DNA of 14,194 nucleotides. Origin: Alphaproteobacteria bacterium. Its GTDB lineage: Bacteria > Pseudomonadota > Alphaproteobacteria > UBA8366. Below are positions 1 through 7,188 of the stretch, piece by piece. Under the pieces are notes generated by a model. That model was given only the letters and a program-made list of their open reading frames with translations. It had not been told where the DNA came from and did no database searches. Both the position numbers and the translations under genes were made by a program. Every line of letters starts with the position of its first letter. Positions within the stretch are counted from its first letter, which is position 1. The stretch is from NCBI GenBank assembly GCA_029861675.1, contig JAOTYV010000103.1, forward strand, positions 1-14,194, in the 5' to 3' direction.

Positions 1-2
1 TG

Positions 3-1136
3 CGCGAGCGGGGCCGGCCGGTCATTCTGGGCGCCAACAAATGCGAGAGCACCGCGGCCAATGCCGGGCTTTACGAGAGTTACAGCCTTGGTTTTGGCGA
101 TCCCGTTGCGTTGTCGGCCGAACACGGCGACGGCATGGCCGACTTGTTGGTCGCGCTGTTGCCATACCTTGATGCCGCCGATGAGGCGCCCGATGACGAT
201 GGCGAAAACGACGCGTCGAGGCCGCTGCAGCTCGCCATCATCGGCCGGCCGAATACCGGTAAGTCCACCCTGGTCAACCGGCTGATTGATGAAGATCGGC
301 TGCTCACCGGACCCGAGGCCGGCATCACCCGGGATTCGATCACGGTCGATTGGACGTTCGACGGCCGGCCCCTACAGCTTGTCGACACCGCCGGGCTGCG
401 CCGCCGGGCCCGGGTGAGCGATAAGCTGGAGAAGCTGTCGACCGTCGACACGATGCGGACCATCCGCTACGCCAATGTCGCGGTGCTCATGCTGGATGCC
501 GCGGTCATGCTGGAAAAGCAGGATCTGACGATCGGCCGGCAAGTGATCGAGGAGGGCCGCGCGCTGGTTATTGCCGCCAATAAATGGGATGCGGTTGTCG
601 ACCGCGACGCGGCGCTTCGCTTGCTGCGCGACCGGCTGCAGACATCGATGCCGCAGGTGCGCGGCATCCCGGTGGTGACCATCTCGGCGCTTGAGGGGCG
701 TAACCTCGACAAGCTGATGCAGGCTGTTTTCTCGATCTATGATATCTGGAACAAGCGCGTCTCGACGGCGCGCCTCAACGCCTGGCTCGATCTGATGATC
801 GCGGCACATCCGCCGCCGCTCGCCGGCTCGGGCCGCCGAATTCGGCTGCGCTACATGACCCAGGTCAAATCGCGCCCGCCGACCTTCGCGATCTGGGCAT
901 CGCGTCCCGAAGAGCTGCCGGATTCCTATCAGCGCTATCTGGTCAACGGGCTGCGCGAGGATTTCGGCTTCGAAGGGGTGCCGCTGCGCCTGCAATTTCG
1001 CAAGGGCAAAAATCCTTATGCGCCGGAAACGACCGGCACGAAGGGTAAAATCAAGCACAGTTCCAAAAGCAATCCGAAACGCGGCGGCAAGCGCGCGGCG
1101 CGGCCGAGGATGAAAGCAAAACCCGAAAATACATAG
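3..1136 (+). CDS. der: Ribosome-assembly GTPase Der (EngA), 5'-truncated by window edge
   Basis: Der is a GTPase with two consecutive G domains and a C-terminal KH-like domain. It binds the 50S subunit and is needed for its maturation in the cytoplasm. The reading frame is open from base 3, so the start and the first P-loop lie outside the window; 377 residues remain. Visible are the end of G domain 1 (the NKCE guanine-specificity motif near base 36, then SAEHGDGM) and all of G domain 2: the P-loop GRPNTGKST at 243-269, the DTAGL switch at 384-398 followed by the [14 protein letters not shown] stretch typical of Der, and NKWD at 579-590. The KH-like domain follows, and the protein ends in a Lys/Arg-rich tail (about 990-1133), as is usual for alphaproteobacterial Der. 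Nothing looks broken. The identification is secure; only the N-terminus is missing. Confidence 0.97.
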   Translation, partial: RERGRPVILGANKCESTAANAGLYESYSLGFGDPVALSAEHGDGMADLLVALLPYLDAADEAPDDDGENDASRPLQLAIIGRPNTGKSTLVNRLIDEDRLLTGPEAGITRDSITVDWTFDGRPLQLVDTAGLRRRARVSDKLEKLSTVDTMRTIRYANVAVLMLDAAVMLEKQDLTIGRQVIEEGRALVIAANKWDAVVDRDAALRLLRDRLQTSMPQVRGIPVVTISALEGRNLDKLMQAVFSIYDIWNKRVSTARLNAWLDLMIAAHPPPLAGSGRRIRLRYMTQVKSRPPTFAIWASRPEELPDSYQRYLVNGLREDFGFEGVPLRLQFRKGKNPYAPETTGTKGKIKHSSKSNPKRGGKRAARPRMKAKPENT

Positions 1137-1211
1137 GCACCGTGTGACGCCGGGCTTGCAGCGTCCTTTCCGGAGCGCCAAGATCGTGTCCTGCTGTGAC
1201 AGGAGGGCGCG

Positions 1212-2816
1212 ATGGCGGAGCGGCGGCTGAAGCTGTGCGGTTGGGGCTACGAAGATGACGGGCTCAGCGATGCGGAAACCGAGACGCTGATCGGGCGGTT
1301 GGCGGACCGATACGATCTTGGCGCGGCCGAACGCCGGCCGCCGCCGCCGATGGACGCGTTGTCGCTGCCGAAGCCCAAGCTGGAAGCGCCCGAGACGTTG
1401 AAATCCTTTTGCTCGGTCGATGCCTATGACCGGGCGACGCACACCTATGGCAAGTCGCTGCCCGAATACGTCAATATCTTCGACAACCGGTTCGACAACG
1501 CGCCCGATTTCGTCGCCTATGCGCGCGACGAGGACGACATCGCCGCGGTGCTCGATTGGGCGGCCGGCGCGAAGGCGGCGGTGATCCCGTTCGGTGGCGG
1601 CACCAGTGTGGTCGGCGGCGTCGAGCCGGTCGTCGGCGGCGGTTTCAACGGCGCGGTCAGCCTCGATCTCACGCGCCTCGATGCGGTGATCGAAGTGGAC
1701 AAGACGAGCCGGGCCGCGCGTATCCAGGGCGGCATCCGGGTGCCCGCAATGGAGGCGGCGCTAAAACCGCAGGGGCTCACCATGCGGCATTTCCCGCAAA
1801 GTTTCGAGATGGCGACGCTCGGCGGCATGATCGCCACCCGCTCGGGCGGCCACTTCGCCACGCTCTATACCCATATCGACGATTTTGTCGAAAGCCTCCG
1901 CATGGTCACGCCGCAGGGCATCCTGGAAAGCCGGCGGCTGCCCGGTTCCGGCGCGGGACCGAGCCCGGACCGGTTCATGATCGGCTCCGAGGGCGCGGTC
2001 GGCATCATTACCGAAGCCTGGATGCGGTTGCAGGACCGACCGGTCCATCGCGGCTCGGCGGCGGTGTTGTTCGACGATTTCTACAAGGCGGCCGAAGCGG
2101 TGCGCGCGCTGTCGCAATCGGCGCTATTCCCGTCGAATTTGCGGCTGCTCGACTCCGGTGAGGCTTACAACAACGGTTTCGGCGACGGCGCGCAGTCGGT
2201 GCTGGTGCTGGCCTTCGAATCCGCCGACCACCCGGTCGATGCCTGGACCGCGCGGGGGCTGGAGATTTGCCGCGATCACGGTGGTGTGTACGAGGACGCG
2301 GCGGCGTCCGACCCGGAGGCGCACCGGTCGGGCGCGGCCGGGGCGTGGCGCAACGCCTTCATCCGCATGCCGCATTACAGGGAGGTGCTGATTTCGCTCG
2401 GCGTGATCGGCGATACGTTTGAGACCTCGATCACCTGGGACCGGTTTCGCGGCTTCCACGACCGGGTGAAAGCGGCGACCCTGGCGGCGATCGAGGAGGC
2501 GACGGGCCAGCCCGGCAACGTCACCTGCCGCTTCACCCATGTGTATCCCGATGGCCCGGCGCCTTATTTCACGTTCCAGGGGATGGGCCGCGACGGCGCG
2601 CTGATCGAACAGTGGCGTCACATCAAGCAGCAGGCGTCCGGCGCGGTGATCGCCGAGGGCGGCACCATCACCCACCACCACGCGGTCGGCCGCGATCACA
2701 TGCCGTGGTACGAACGCCAGCGCCCGGATTTGTTCGGAGACGTCCTGGCGGCCGCCAAGGCGCGGCTCGATCCGGCGGGAATACTGAATCCCGGCGTAAT
2801 CGTGCCGGCGGCGTAA
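1212..2816 (+). CDS. FAD-binding oxidase, alkylglycerone-phosphate synthase (AGPS)-like
   Basis: A 534-residue flavoprotein of the VAO/PCMH superfamily. The FAD-binding half spans about residues 95-275, with the pyrophosphate-binding loop PFGGGTSVVGGV at 126-137 and the SEGAVGIITEAW stretch at 259-270. The C-terminal cap domain carries FETS (403-406), TCRFTHVYPDG (438-448) and a triple histidine ITHHHAVG (486-493). Those cap motifs match alkyldihydroxyacetonephosphate synthase, where the HHH motif is part of the active site that exchanges an acyl for an alkyl group in ether-lipid synthesis. Many bacterial relatives are annotated only as FAD-linked oxidases acting on 2-hydroxyacids, so the substrate is open. 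The ATG at 1212 has a perfect AGGAGG at 1201-1206, five bases upstream. The dioxygenase gene follows after 67 bp on the same strand, which suggests co-transcription. No acyltransferase partner is visible, which weakens a true ether-lipid role. Confidence 0.9.
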   Translation: MAERRLKLCGWGYEDDGLSDAETETLIGRLADRYDLGAAERRPPPPMDALSLPKPKLEAPETLKSFCSVDAYDRATHTYGKSLPEYVNIFDNRFDNAPDFVAYARDEDDIAAVLDWAAGAKAAVIPFGGGTSVVGGVEPVVGGGFNGAVSLDLTRLDAVIEVDKTSRAARIQGGIRVPAMEAALKPQGLTMRHFPQSFEMATLGGMIATRSGGHFATLYTHIDDFVESLRMVTPQGILESRRLPGSGAGPSPDRFMIGSEGAVGIITEAWMRLQDRPVHRGSAAVLFDDFYKAAEAVRALSQSALFPSNLRLLDSGEAYNNGFGDGAQSVLVLAFESADHPVDAWTARGLEICRDHGGVYEDAAASDPEAHRSGAAGAWRNAFIRMPHYREVLISLGVIGDTFETSITWDRFRGFHDRVKAATLAAIEEATGQPGNVTCRFTHVYPDGPAPYFTFQGMGRDGALIEQWRHIKQQASGAVIAEGGTITHHHAVGRDHMPWYERQRPDLFGDVLAAAKARLDPAGILNPGVIVPAA

Positions 2817-2883
2817 GGGCGGCCTCTTGCGGTCTGGCCGGGATCATGCCGGAATACACGGATACGAGGAAAGGACCCGTTCA

Positions 2884-3711
2884 ATGGATATGACCCTGTT
2901 GGCGTCGGATTTTGCCGTCAGGATTGACGGCGTCGATCTTTCACAACCGCTGGACGACGCGGATTTCAACCGCTTGCGCGATCTATGGATGCGATACAAG
3001 GTGGCTGTTTTTCGCGATCAATCGCTGGAAGACGACCATTTGCTCGCCCTCGCGCGCCGTTTCGGACGGCTGTTCGTCCATGTTCAGTCGCAACTCGTGT
3101 CGCCCGACCACAAGGAGGTCATGTACGCCACCAACCGGGAGACGAAGGCGCCGGTTCGGGGTGTCCTCGAATGGCATACGGATCAGAGTTATACGCCGAA
3201 GCCGGTTTTCGGGACCATTCTGTATGGGATCGAAATTCCGGATCATGGCGGCGAAACGCTCTTTGCGGATCTTTCGGCCGCCTATGACAGCCTGCCGGAC
3301 GATTTGCGCCGGCGGGTCGAGGGCCTGACCGCCGTCTTTTCGCCGGTCAAGCCGGGACATGAGCGCCGTGCGCCGTTGCGTGCCGACCAGTTGGAGGAAA
3401 TTCCCGACGTCACCCATCCGCTGGTCCGGACCCATCCCTATCTCGACCGCAAGGCGCTCTACCTCAGCCCCAATCACATCAAGGCGATCGGCGGTCTTCC
3501 GCAACAGGAAAGCGACGCGCTGCTCGCCGACCTCACCGCGCACGCCATCAGACCCGAACACGTCTATTGTCACGAATGGCGGCCGGGCGACGTTCTCATG
3601 TGGGACAACACTTCGGTCATGCATCGGCGAAACGACTTCCCGCCCGATCAGCCGCGGTTTCACAAGCGCACCGGGTTCTATCTGCCGGAAGAACTGGGCA
3701 TCCCTGCCTGA
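2884..3711 (+). CDS. TauD/TfdA-family Fe(II)/2-oxoglutarate-dependent dioxygenase
   Basis: A 275-residue cytoplasmic non-haem iron oxygenase. Enzymes of this family couple decarboxylation of 2-oxoglutarate to hydroxylation of a substrate such as taurine, 2,4-D or a carboxylic acid. The facial triad is complete: H98 and D100 (EWHTDQ), then H247 (SVMHRR), with R262 as the likely 2-oxoglutarate carboxylate binder. The family motifs VFRDQ (42-46) and GGET (122-125) are also present. Length matches TauD/TfdA (about 280). The start at 2884 was chosen over an upstream in-frame start at 2827 because AGGAAAGG (2868-2875) sits eight bases before it and homology begins there. It probably belongs to one transcription unit with the preceding FAD oxidase. 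The substrate cannot be assigned; no sulfonate or aromatic transport genes are nearby. Confidence 0.92.
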   Translation: MDMTLLASDFAVRIDGVDLSQPLDDADFNRLRDLWMRYKVAVFRDQSLEDDHLLALARRFGRLFVHVQSQLVSPDHKEVMYATNRETKAPVRGVLEWHTDQSYTPKPVFGTILYGIEIPDHGGETLFADLSAAYDSLPDDLRRRVEGLTAVFSPVKPGHERRAPLRADQLEEIPDVTHPLVRTHPYLDRKALYLSPNHIKAIGGLPQQESDALLADLTAHAIRPEHVYCHEWRPGDVLMWDNTSVMHRRNDFPPDQPRFHKRTGFYLPEELGIPA

Positions 3712-3887
3712 CGAAATATGTCCCTCGGGGCCAGGGCGGCTCCGCGTCGGGGGTTTCACTATTCTCTTTCCAATGCGGCATTTACAGGCGCATATGGTGA
3801 CGTGGTGCGCAAACGCCCGGTCCCCTAACGATGATTGTCATCAGGTCGGAGCGGCGACAGCAGCGCGTCCCTTCGGAGACAAATCGG

Positions 3888-4196
3888 ATGTGGTTATTGT
3901 ATGGTTTGGCGCTGAGTAGCGCTGGCGTCTTGCTGCTTGCCTATGCTACGAGACGGAACAACGCTCCGGCGCCGCCGGCATGGTTGCGGCAAGGCTGGAT
4001 TCAGCAAGTCATTGTATTCGTCGTGATGGTCTTGTTCACCTTCGGCGGGGCGGCGTTGATTAACGTCATTGTCAATTTTTCCAGCCAATCCTTCGATCTT
4101 TGGCAGATGGTCGGGTCGGTTGGCGTTGTCGGTGCTTTTGTCGTTCTGTGGCGTATGATCATGAAAATTCCGAGTCCGGTTCCGGTGGCCGCCTAG
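3888..4196 (+). CDS. Small three-helix membrane protein, unknown function
   Basis: I do not recognise this 102-residue protein. It is hydrophobic, with three predicted membrane segments at about residues 2-20, 40-62 and 72-91. Between the first two lies a short polar, Pro/Ala-rich stretch (TRRNNAPAPP) and an amphipathic turn. There are no cysteines, no charged residues in the membrane segments and no known motif. The ATG at 3888 is preferred over one at 3831, which would add 19 Arg/Gln-rich residues before the first helix, because GGAG at 3875-3878 lies nine bases before it. Codon use is less GC-biased than in the neighbours. The stop codon TAG is the first part of a CTAG-bounded palindromic repeat, so the original C-terminus may have been different. 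It is separated from the dioxygenase by 176 bp, so it is probably transcribed on its own. Confidence 0.7.
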   Translation: MWLLYGLALSSAGVLLLAYATRRNNAPAPPAWLRQGWIQQVIVFVVMVLFTFGGAALINVIVNFSSQSFDLWQMVGSVGVVGAFVVLWRMIMKIPSPVPVAA

Positions 4197-4298
4197 AGCA
4201 AATCCCGAGCGAACCGAAACGGTTCGCGACGACGTATTTGCGAAAAACACAGCGATAGACCATTTCACTTGAGTCAATTTGAACAAGAAATGGTCTAG
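4193..4298. repeat. Compound palindromic extragenic repeat bounded by CTAG
   Basis: A 106-bp AT-richer segment that starts and ends with CTAG and contains two hairpins. Hairpin 1 has outer arms GCAAAT (4198-4203) and ATTTGC (4236-4241) and an inner perfect 8-bp stem GCGAACCG/CGGTTCGC (4209-4216 and 4220-4227) with an AAA loop. Hairpin 2 has a perfect 11-bp stem TAGACCATTTC/GAAATGGTCTA (4256-4266 and 4287-4297) with a 20-base loop that itself holds TTGAGTCAA. The architecture resembles the mobile REP/MITE-like intergenic elements of alphaproteobacteria. No second copy is in the window, so its repeated nature is inferred. The left CTAG supplies the stop codon of the upstream membrane-protein gene, and the hairpins could also act as a transcript end. 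Confidence 0.7.
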
Positions 4299-4385
4299 CC
4301 GCTATCTGTTGCGATTCGCTTCGATCGGCGTTGACGCGGCGCCGCCGATTTGTCATCCGTTTGGCGCACAAACGGGCGGGTGACC

Positions 4386-5306
4386 ATGAAGATTGCTGTA
4401 TTGGGCGTTGGTGGCGTCGGCGGGCCGATCGGGGCGGCGCTGGCCGTCGCGGGGCATGACGTCACGCTGATCGCGCGCGGCGCGCATCTCGATGCGATCC
4501 GGAAGGACGGGTTGCGGATCGACGGCGCGAAAGACGTCCACGCGCATCCGGTCCGGGCGACCGATACGCCCGCATCGGTCGGACCGGTCGATGCGGTGCT
4601 GCTCGCCGTCAAGGCCTGGGCGGTCGAGGAAGCGGGCGCACTTATTCTGCCGATGCTGCGCGACGGCACGGCGGTGATCGCGCTGCAGAACGGGGTCGAG
4701 GCCGAAGACCGGCTCGGGCGCCTGATCGGGCCGGAGCATGTGATGGGCGGAATCGCCGAAATCGCCGCCGCCATCCACGCGCCCAGCGTTATCCGCCAGG
4801 TATCCGACTATACGCGCATCCGGTTCGGCGAAATGGACGGCAGCGACAGTCCGCGGGGCAGGGCGCTCGACGACGCCTTTCGGGCAACGGGCATCGAATC
4901 CGAGTTCACCCGCACGATCGAGCGGACCATTTGGACCAAGTTCCTGATGCTGGCGGCGGTGAGCGGTCTGACCAGTGCCACGCGGGGAACCTTCGGCGCC
5001 GTGCGGTCGGATCCCGATACCCGCGCCCTGCTCTGCGCCGCGGTGGCAGAGGTGGCGGCAGTGGGCGTGGCCAAAGGGGTGGCGTTAGACGACGATTGCG
5101 TCGACCGGACGATGGCCTGGATCGATACCCTCCCCGCGCAAGGGCGGGCTTCGATGGCGACCGATCTGGACCGCGGCAATCGCCTCGAACTGCCCTGGCT
5201 GAGCGGAGCGGTCGTAAGGCTGGGCGGTGACCTCGGCGTGCCGACGCCCGTACACGGATTCATATGCGCCGTGCTTAAATTCCATCAGGATGGGGCGCAG
5301 CCGTAA
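4386..5306 (+). CDS. Ketopantoate reductase (PanE/ApbA) family oxidoreductase
   Basis: A 306-residue cytoplasmic NADP-dependent reductase. The N-terminal Rossmann fold carries GVGGVGG (7-13) and IAR at 29-31, and the helical C-terminal domain holds the catalytic lysine K185 (TIWTKFLMLAA) and E268 (NRLELPW). PanE reduces 2-dehydropantoate to pantoate in pantothenate synthesis. In E. coli PanE the lysine (K176) is followed four residues later by substrate-binding N180; here that position is L189. The KFLxLAA...SATR form is typical of PanE-like paralogues rather than of the pantothenate enzyme, so no panE symbol is given. The ATG at 4386 has only a weak GGGCGGG behind it; an in-frame start at 4350 is less likely because the GxGxxG fold begins directly after 4386. 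A small hairpin (CCGTTT/AAACGG, 4357-4375) lies just upstream. The gene is convergent with tetR, 24 bp away. Confidence 0.88.
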   Translation: MKIAVLGVGGVGGPIGAALAVAGHDVTLIARGAHLDAIRKDGLRIDGAKDVHAHPVRATDTPASVGPVDAVLLAVKAWAVEEAGALILPMLRDGTAVIALQNGVEAEDRLGRLIGPEHVMGGIAEIAAAIHAPSVIRQVSDYTRIRFGEMDGSDSPRGRALDDAFRATGIESEFTRTIERTIWTKFLMLAAVSGLTSATRGTFGAVRSDPDTRALLCAAVAEVAAVGVAKGVALDDDCVDRTMAWIDTLPAQGRASMATDLDRGNRLELPWLSGAVVRLGGDLGVPTPVHGFICAVLKFHQDGAQP

Positions 5307-5330
5307 CAAGGCAACGCGGATCGGATTGGA

Positions 5331-5888
5331 TCACGCGCGGTCGAGCAGGGTCTCGGCGGTATCCCGCGCCTTGCCGGCCCACGCTGCGTCACCGGACATT
5401 TGCGCATTGACGATGGCGCCTTCCAGCAGCAAGGCGAGTTGATCGGCGACGACGTCGGGGTTTTGGATGCCGGCGGCAACGGCGAGGCCGCGGATGAAAC
5501 TGATGATCAATCGTTTGTGCTCCGCCGCGGCGTGGTGAATGGAGTCGCTGTTGCCGGCAAATTCCGCGGCCGCGTTAATGAACAAGCAACCGCGGAAGCC
5601 TTTTTCCGCGAACCATTCGGCGTGAGCATCGAACAGGGCCAGCAGACGGTCGCGCGGCGTCCCGGCCTTCTGTTCGACATAGTGGACGACCCACTCCCGG
5701 AAATTTTCATCGCGCCGGCGCAGCACCGCGACAATCAGTTCCTCTTTCGATTTGAAATGATTGTAGAGCGTCATCCGGGCGACGTCGGCGCCGCTCAGGA
5801 CCTTTTCGATTCCGGTCGCGTGGAAGCCGTGCTGGTAAAACAGCTCGAGCGCGGTTTCGACGATCTTATCGCGTTTGCTGGGGCGCAT
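5331..5888 (-). CDS. TetR/AcrR-family transcriptional repressor
   Basis: A 185-residue regulator. The N-terminal helix-turn-helix (about residues 8-52) has the usual signature: ETALELFYQHGFHATGIEKV, then VARMTLYNHFKSKEEL. The C-terminal helical domain, which binds the inducer and dimerises, carries RGCLFINAAAEFA at 99-111. C101 is the only cysteine in the protein and lies in a stretch resembling the position of the redox-active cysteine of NemR; a sensing role is inference. The start at 5888 is preferred to 5909 because AGGAGA (5893-5898 read on the minus strand) lies four bases upstream of it. The gene is divergent from a secreted hydrolase and a PPOX flavoprotein, and palindromic sites sit in both promoters, so it probably represses both itself and those genes. 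It is convergent with the PanE-like gene. Confidence 0.95.
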   Translation of the reverse strand: MRPSKRDKIVETALELFYQHGFHATGIEKVLSGADVARMTLYNHFKSKEELIVAVLRRRDENFREWVVHYVEQKAGTPRDRLLALFDAHAEWFAEKGFRGCLFINAAAEFAGNSDSIHHAAAEHKRLIISFIRGLAVAAGIQNPDVVADQLALLLEGAIVNAQMSGDAAWAGKARDTAETLLDRA

Positions 5889-5907
5889 AGGGTCTCCTCT
5901 CACCGCC

Positions 5908-5937
5908 AATATATATCGATTGGTCTATTTTTTTCAA
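5908..5937 (-). promoter_or_regulatory. Predicted tetR promoter
   Basis: Read on the minus strand, TTGAAA (5937-5932) and TATATT (5913-5908) are separated by 18 bases and match sigma-70 boxes at five of six positions each. The transcript would have a leader of about 12-15 bases containing the AGGAGA ribosome site. The operator-like site 5911-5928 lies in the spacer and covers part of the -10 box. Confidence 0.65.
5911..5928. promoter_or_regulatory. Second, degenerate TetR operator (autoregulation)
   Basis: ATATATCGATTGGTCTAT matches the perfect operator at 6034-6051 at 13 of 18 positions. The right half-site GTCTAT is intact and the left half is degenerate. It lies between the -35 and -10 boxes of the tetR promoter, the position expected for weak self-repression. 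Binding is inferred from sequence and position. Confidence 0.6.
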
Positions 5938-6025
5938 TGCTCCAAATTTAGAATGGCGTGGGAGAAAATCTCATATATCTGACAATGCTGGTAAATATGG
6001 CGAAACTATGAGGTTCGGTGTGGTA

Positions 6026-6060
6026 TTGACAAAATAGACTGATCAGTCTATCTATATATT
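6026..6060 (+). promoter_or_regulatory. Predicted promoter of the hydrolase-PPOX unit
   Basis: A perfect -35 box TTGACA (6026-6031) is followed by the AT stretch TATCTATATATT (6049-6060), in which the -10 must lie; TATCTA at 6049-6054 gives 17-base spacing but is a poor match. The 18-bp palindrome fills the spacer. The leader of about 70 bases holds a GC hairpin GGCGGG/CCCGCC (6075-6080 and 6084-6089, loop TCA) ahead of the ribosome site. Confidence 0.65.
6034..6051. promoter_or_regulatory. Perfect 18-bp palindromic TetR operator
   Basis: ATAGACTGATCAGTCTAT is its own reverse complement. Such 16-18 bp palindromes with TAGAC/GTCTA arms are typical operators of TetR-family repressors and resemble the NemR box. 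It starts two bases after the -35 box of the hydrolase promoter, so bound repressor would exclude RNA polymerase. The adjacent tetR gene is the obvious ligand. Confidence 0.8.
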
Positions 6061-6130
6061 CAGATTGACGGCCGGGCGGGTCACCCGCCAAGCGTCGTTC
6101 CTTCATCCACCACCTAAAGGGAGAGTTGTC

Positions 6131-7108
6131 ATGTTGACCCAAACCAGTCCAATCGCATTTGCCCGTCGGCTCGGTCTCGCGGCCGCCGTTGCGGCGGCGC
6201 TCATACTCGGCGGCGGCCCGGGCGCGGTCCAGGCCGAAACCGCCCAAGCCCAAACGCTGCACAAATCCGTCAAGGTGCAGGGGCTCGATATTTTCTATCG
6301 CGAGGCGGGCCGAAAGGATGCGCCGACCATTCTGCTCCTGCATGGATTTCCCACTTCGTCGCAGATGTTCCGTAACCTGATCCCGGCGCTCGCGGATCGA
6401 TTTCACCTGATCGCGCCGGACTATCCCGGTTTCGGCAATAGCTCGATGCCCCCGGTCACGGAATTCGACTATAGCTTCGAAAATCTCGCCAATGTGATCG
6501 ACGCGTTCACGCAGAAGCTCGGCCTCGATCGCTACAGTCTCTATGTCATGGATTACGGCGCGCCGGTGGGCTTCCGCTTGGCCGCCAGGCATCCCGAGCG
6601 GGTGCAATCCCTGATCGTCCAGAATGGCAACGCCTACGAAGAGGGGCTGAAGGAATTCTGGAAACCATTCCGCGCCTATTGGAAGGACCGCAACGCGGCG
6701 AACGCCAAGCCGCTGAAGGGATTCCTGACGCTGCAGGCGACGAAGTGGCAGTACACCCACGGCACGCGGAACCCTGAAGCCCTCAACCCCGATAGCTGGA
6801 TCGTCGACCAGTATTTTCAGGACCGGCCGGGCAACAAGGCGATTCAATTGGAGCTGTTCTATGACTATGGATCGAACCCGCCGCTGTACCCGGAATGGCA
6901 GGCCTATTTCCGGCGCCACCAGCCGCCGACGCTGGTCGTCTGGGGCAAGAATGACCATATTTTCCCGGCGTCCGGCGCGCATCCCTACAAGCGCGACTTG
7001 AAAAATATCGAAATCCATTTGCTCGATACCGGCCACTTCGCGCTGGAGGAGGATGGCGGCGTCATCGCCGACCATATCCGCCGCTTCCTCGCCGCCAACC
7101 TCTCGTGA
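6131..7108 (+). CDS. Secreted alpha/beta hydrolase with Asp nucleophile (epoxide hydrolase/haloalkane dehalogenase-like)
   Basis: A 325-residue hydrolase. Residues 1-35 form an export signal: ARR at 11-13, a hydrophobic core ([12 protein letters not shown]) and a VQA cleavage site before E36, so the enzyme probably acts in the periplasm. The RR pair is not a full twin-arginine motif. The mature part has the oxyanion HGFP (71-74), PDYPGFGNS (96-104), the nucleophile elbow VMDYGAP with D141, the acid D275 (WGKNDH) and the base H302 (TGHFALE). An Asp nucleophile points to epoxide hydrolase or dehalogenase chemistry rather than an esterase. The specific substrate is unknown. The ATG at 6131 has AAGGGAG seven bases upstream. 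The gene is divergent from tetR with an operator in its promoter, and the PPOX gene follows after 80 bp without a visible terminator. Confidence 0.9.
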   Translation: MLTQTSPIAFARRLGLAAAVAAALILGGGPGAVQAETAQAQTLHKSVKVQGLDIFYREAGRKDAPTILLLHGFPTSSQMFRNLIPALADRFHLIAPDYPGFGNSSMPPVTEFDYSFENLANVIDAFTQKLGLDRYSLYVMDYGAPVGFRLAARHPERVQSLIVQNGNAYEEGLKEFWKPFRAYWKDRNAANAKPLKGFLTLQATKWQYTHGTRNPEALNPDSWIVDQYFQDRPGNKAIQLELFYDYGSNPPLYPEWQAYFRRHQPPTLVVWGKNDHIFPASGAHPYKRDLKNIEIHLLDTGHFALEEDGGVIADHIRRFLAANLS

Positions 7109-7188
7109 CTTAACCGCCGGGGCGTGATTGCGTGCCGTAGTCGCGTTCCGGCCTTTTCCCGCTTCCGACACCGCAAGGAGATTTCGAC

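Noticed and set aside
372..1442. 356-codon minus-strand frame across the end of der and the start of the FAD oxidase
   Set aside because: Spans two well-supported plus-strand genes and shows no motif.
2827..2883. Upstream start for the first dioxygenase
   Set aside because: Adds 19 unconserved residues and lacks a ribosome site, whereas AGGAAAGG precedes the ATG at 2884.
3831..3887. Longer form of the small membrane protein
   Set aside because: Its start has no ribosome site and adds a polar stretch before the first helix; GGAG precedes 3888.
5948..7171. 407-codon open frame on the minus strand opposite the hydrolase
   Set aside because: Arg/Gly/Glu-rich translation with no domain, fully antisense to a gene with clear catalytic motifs; typical of GC-rich DNA.
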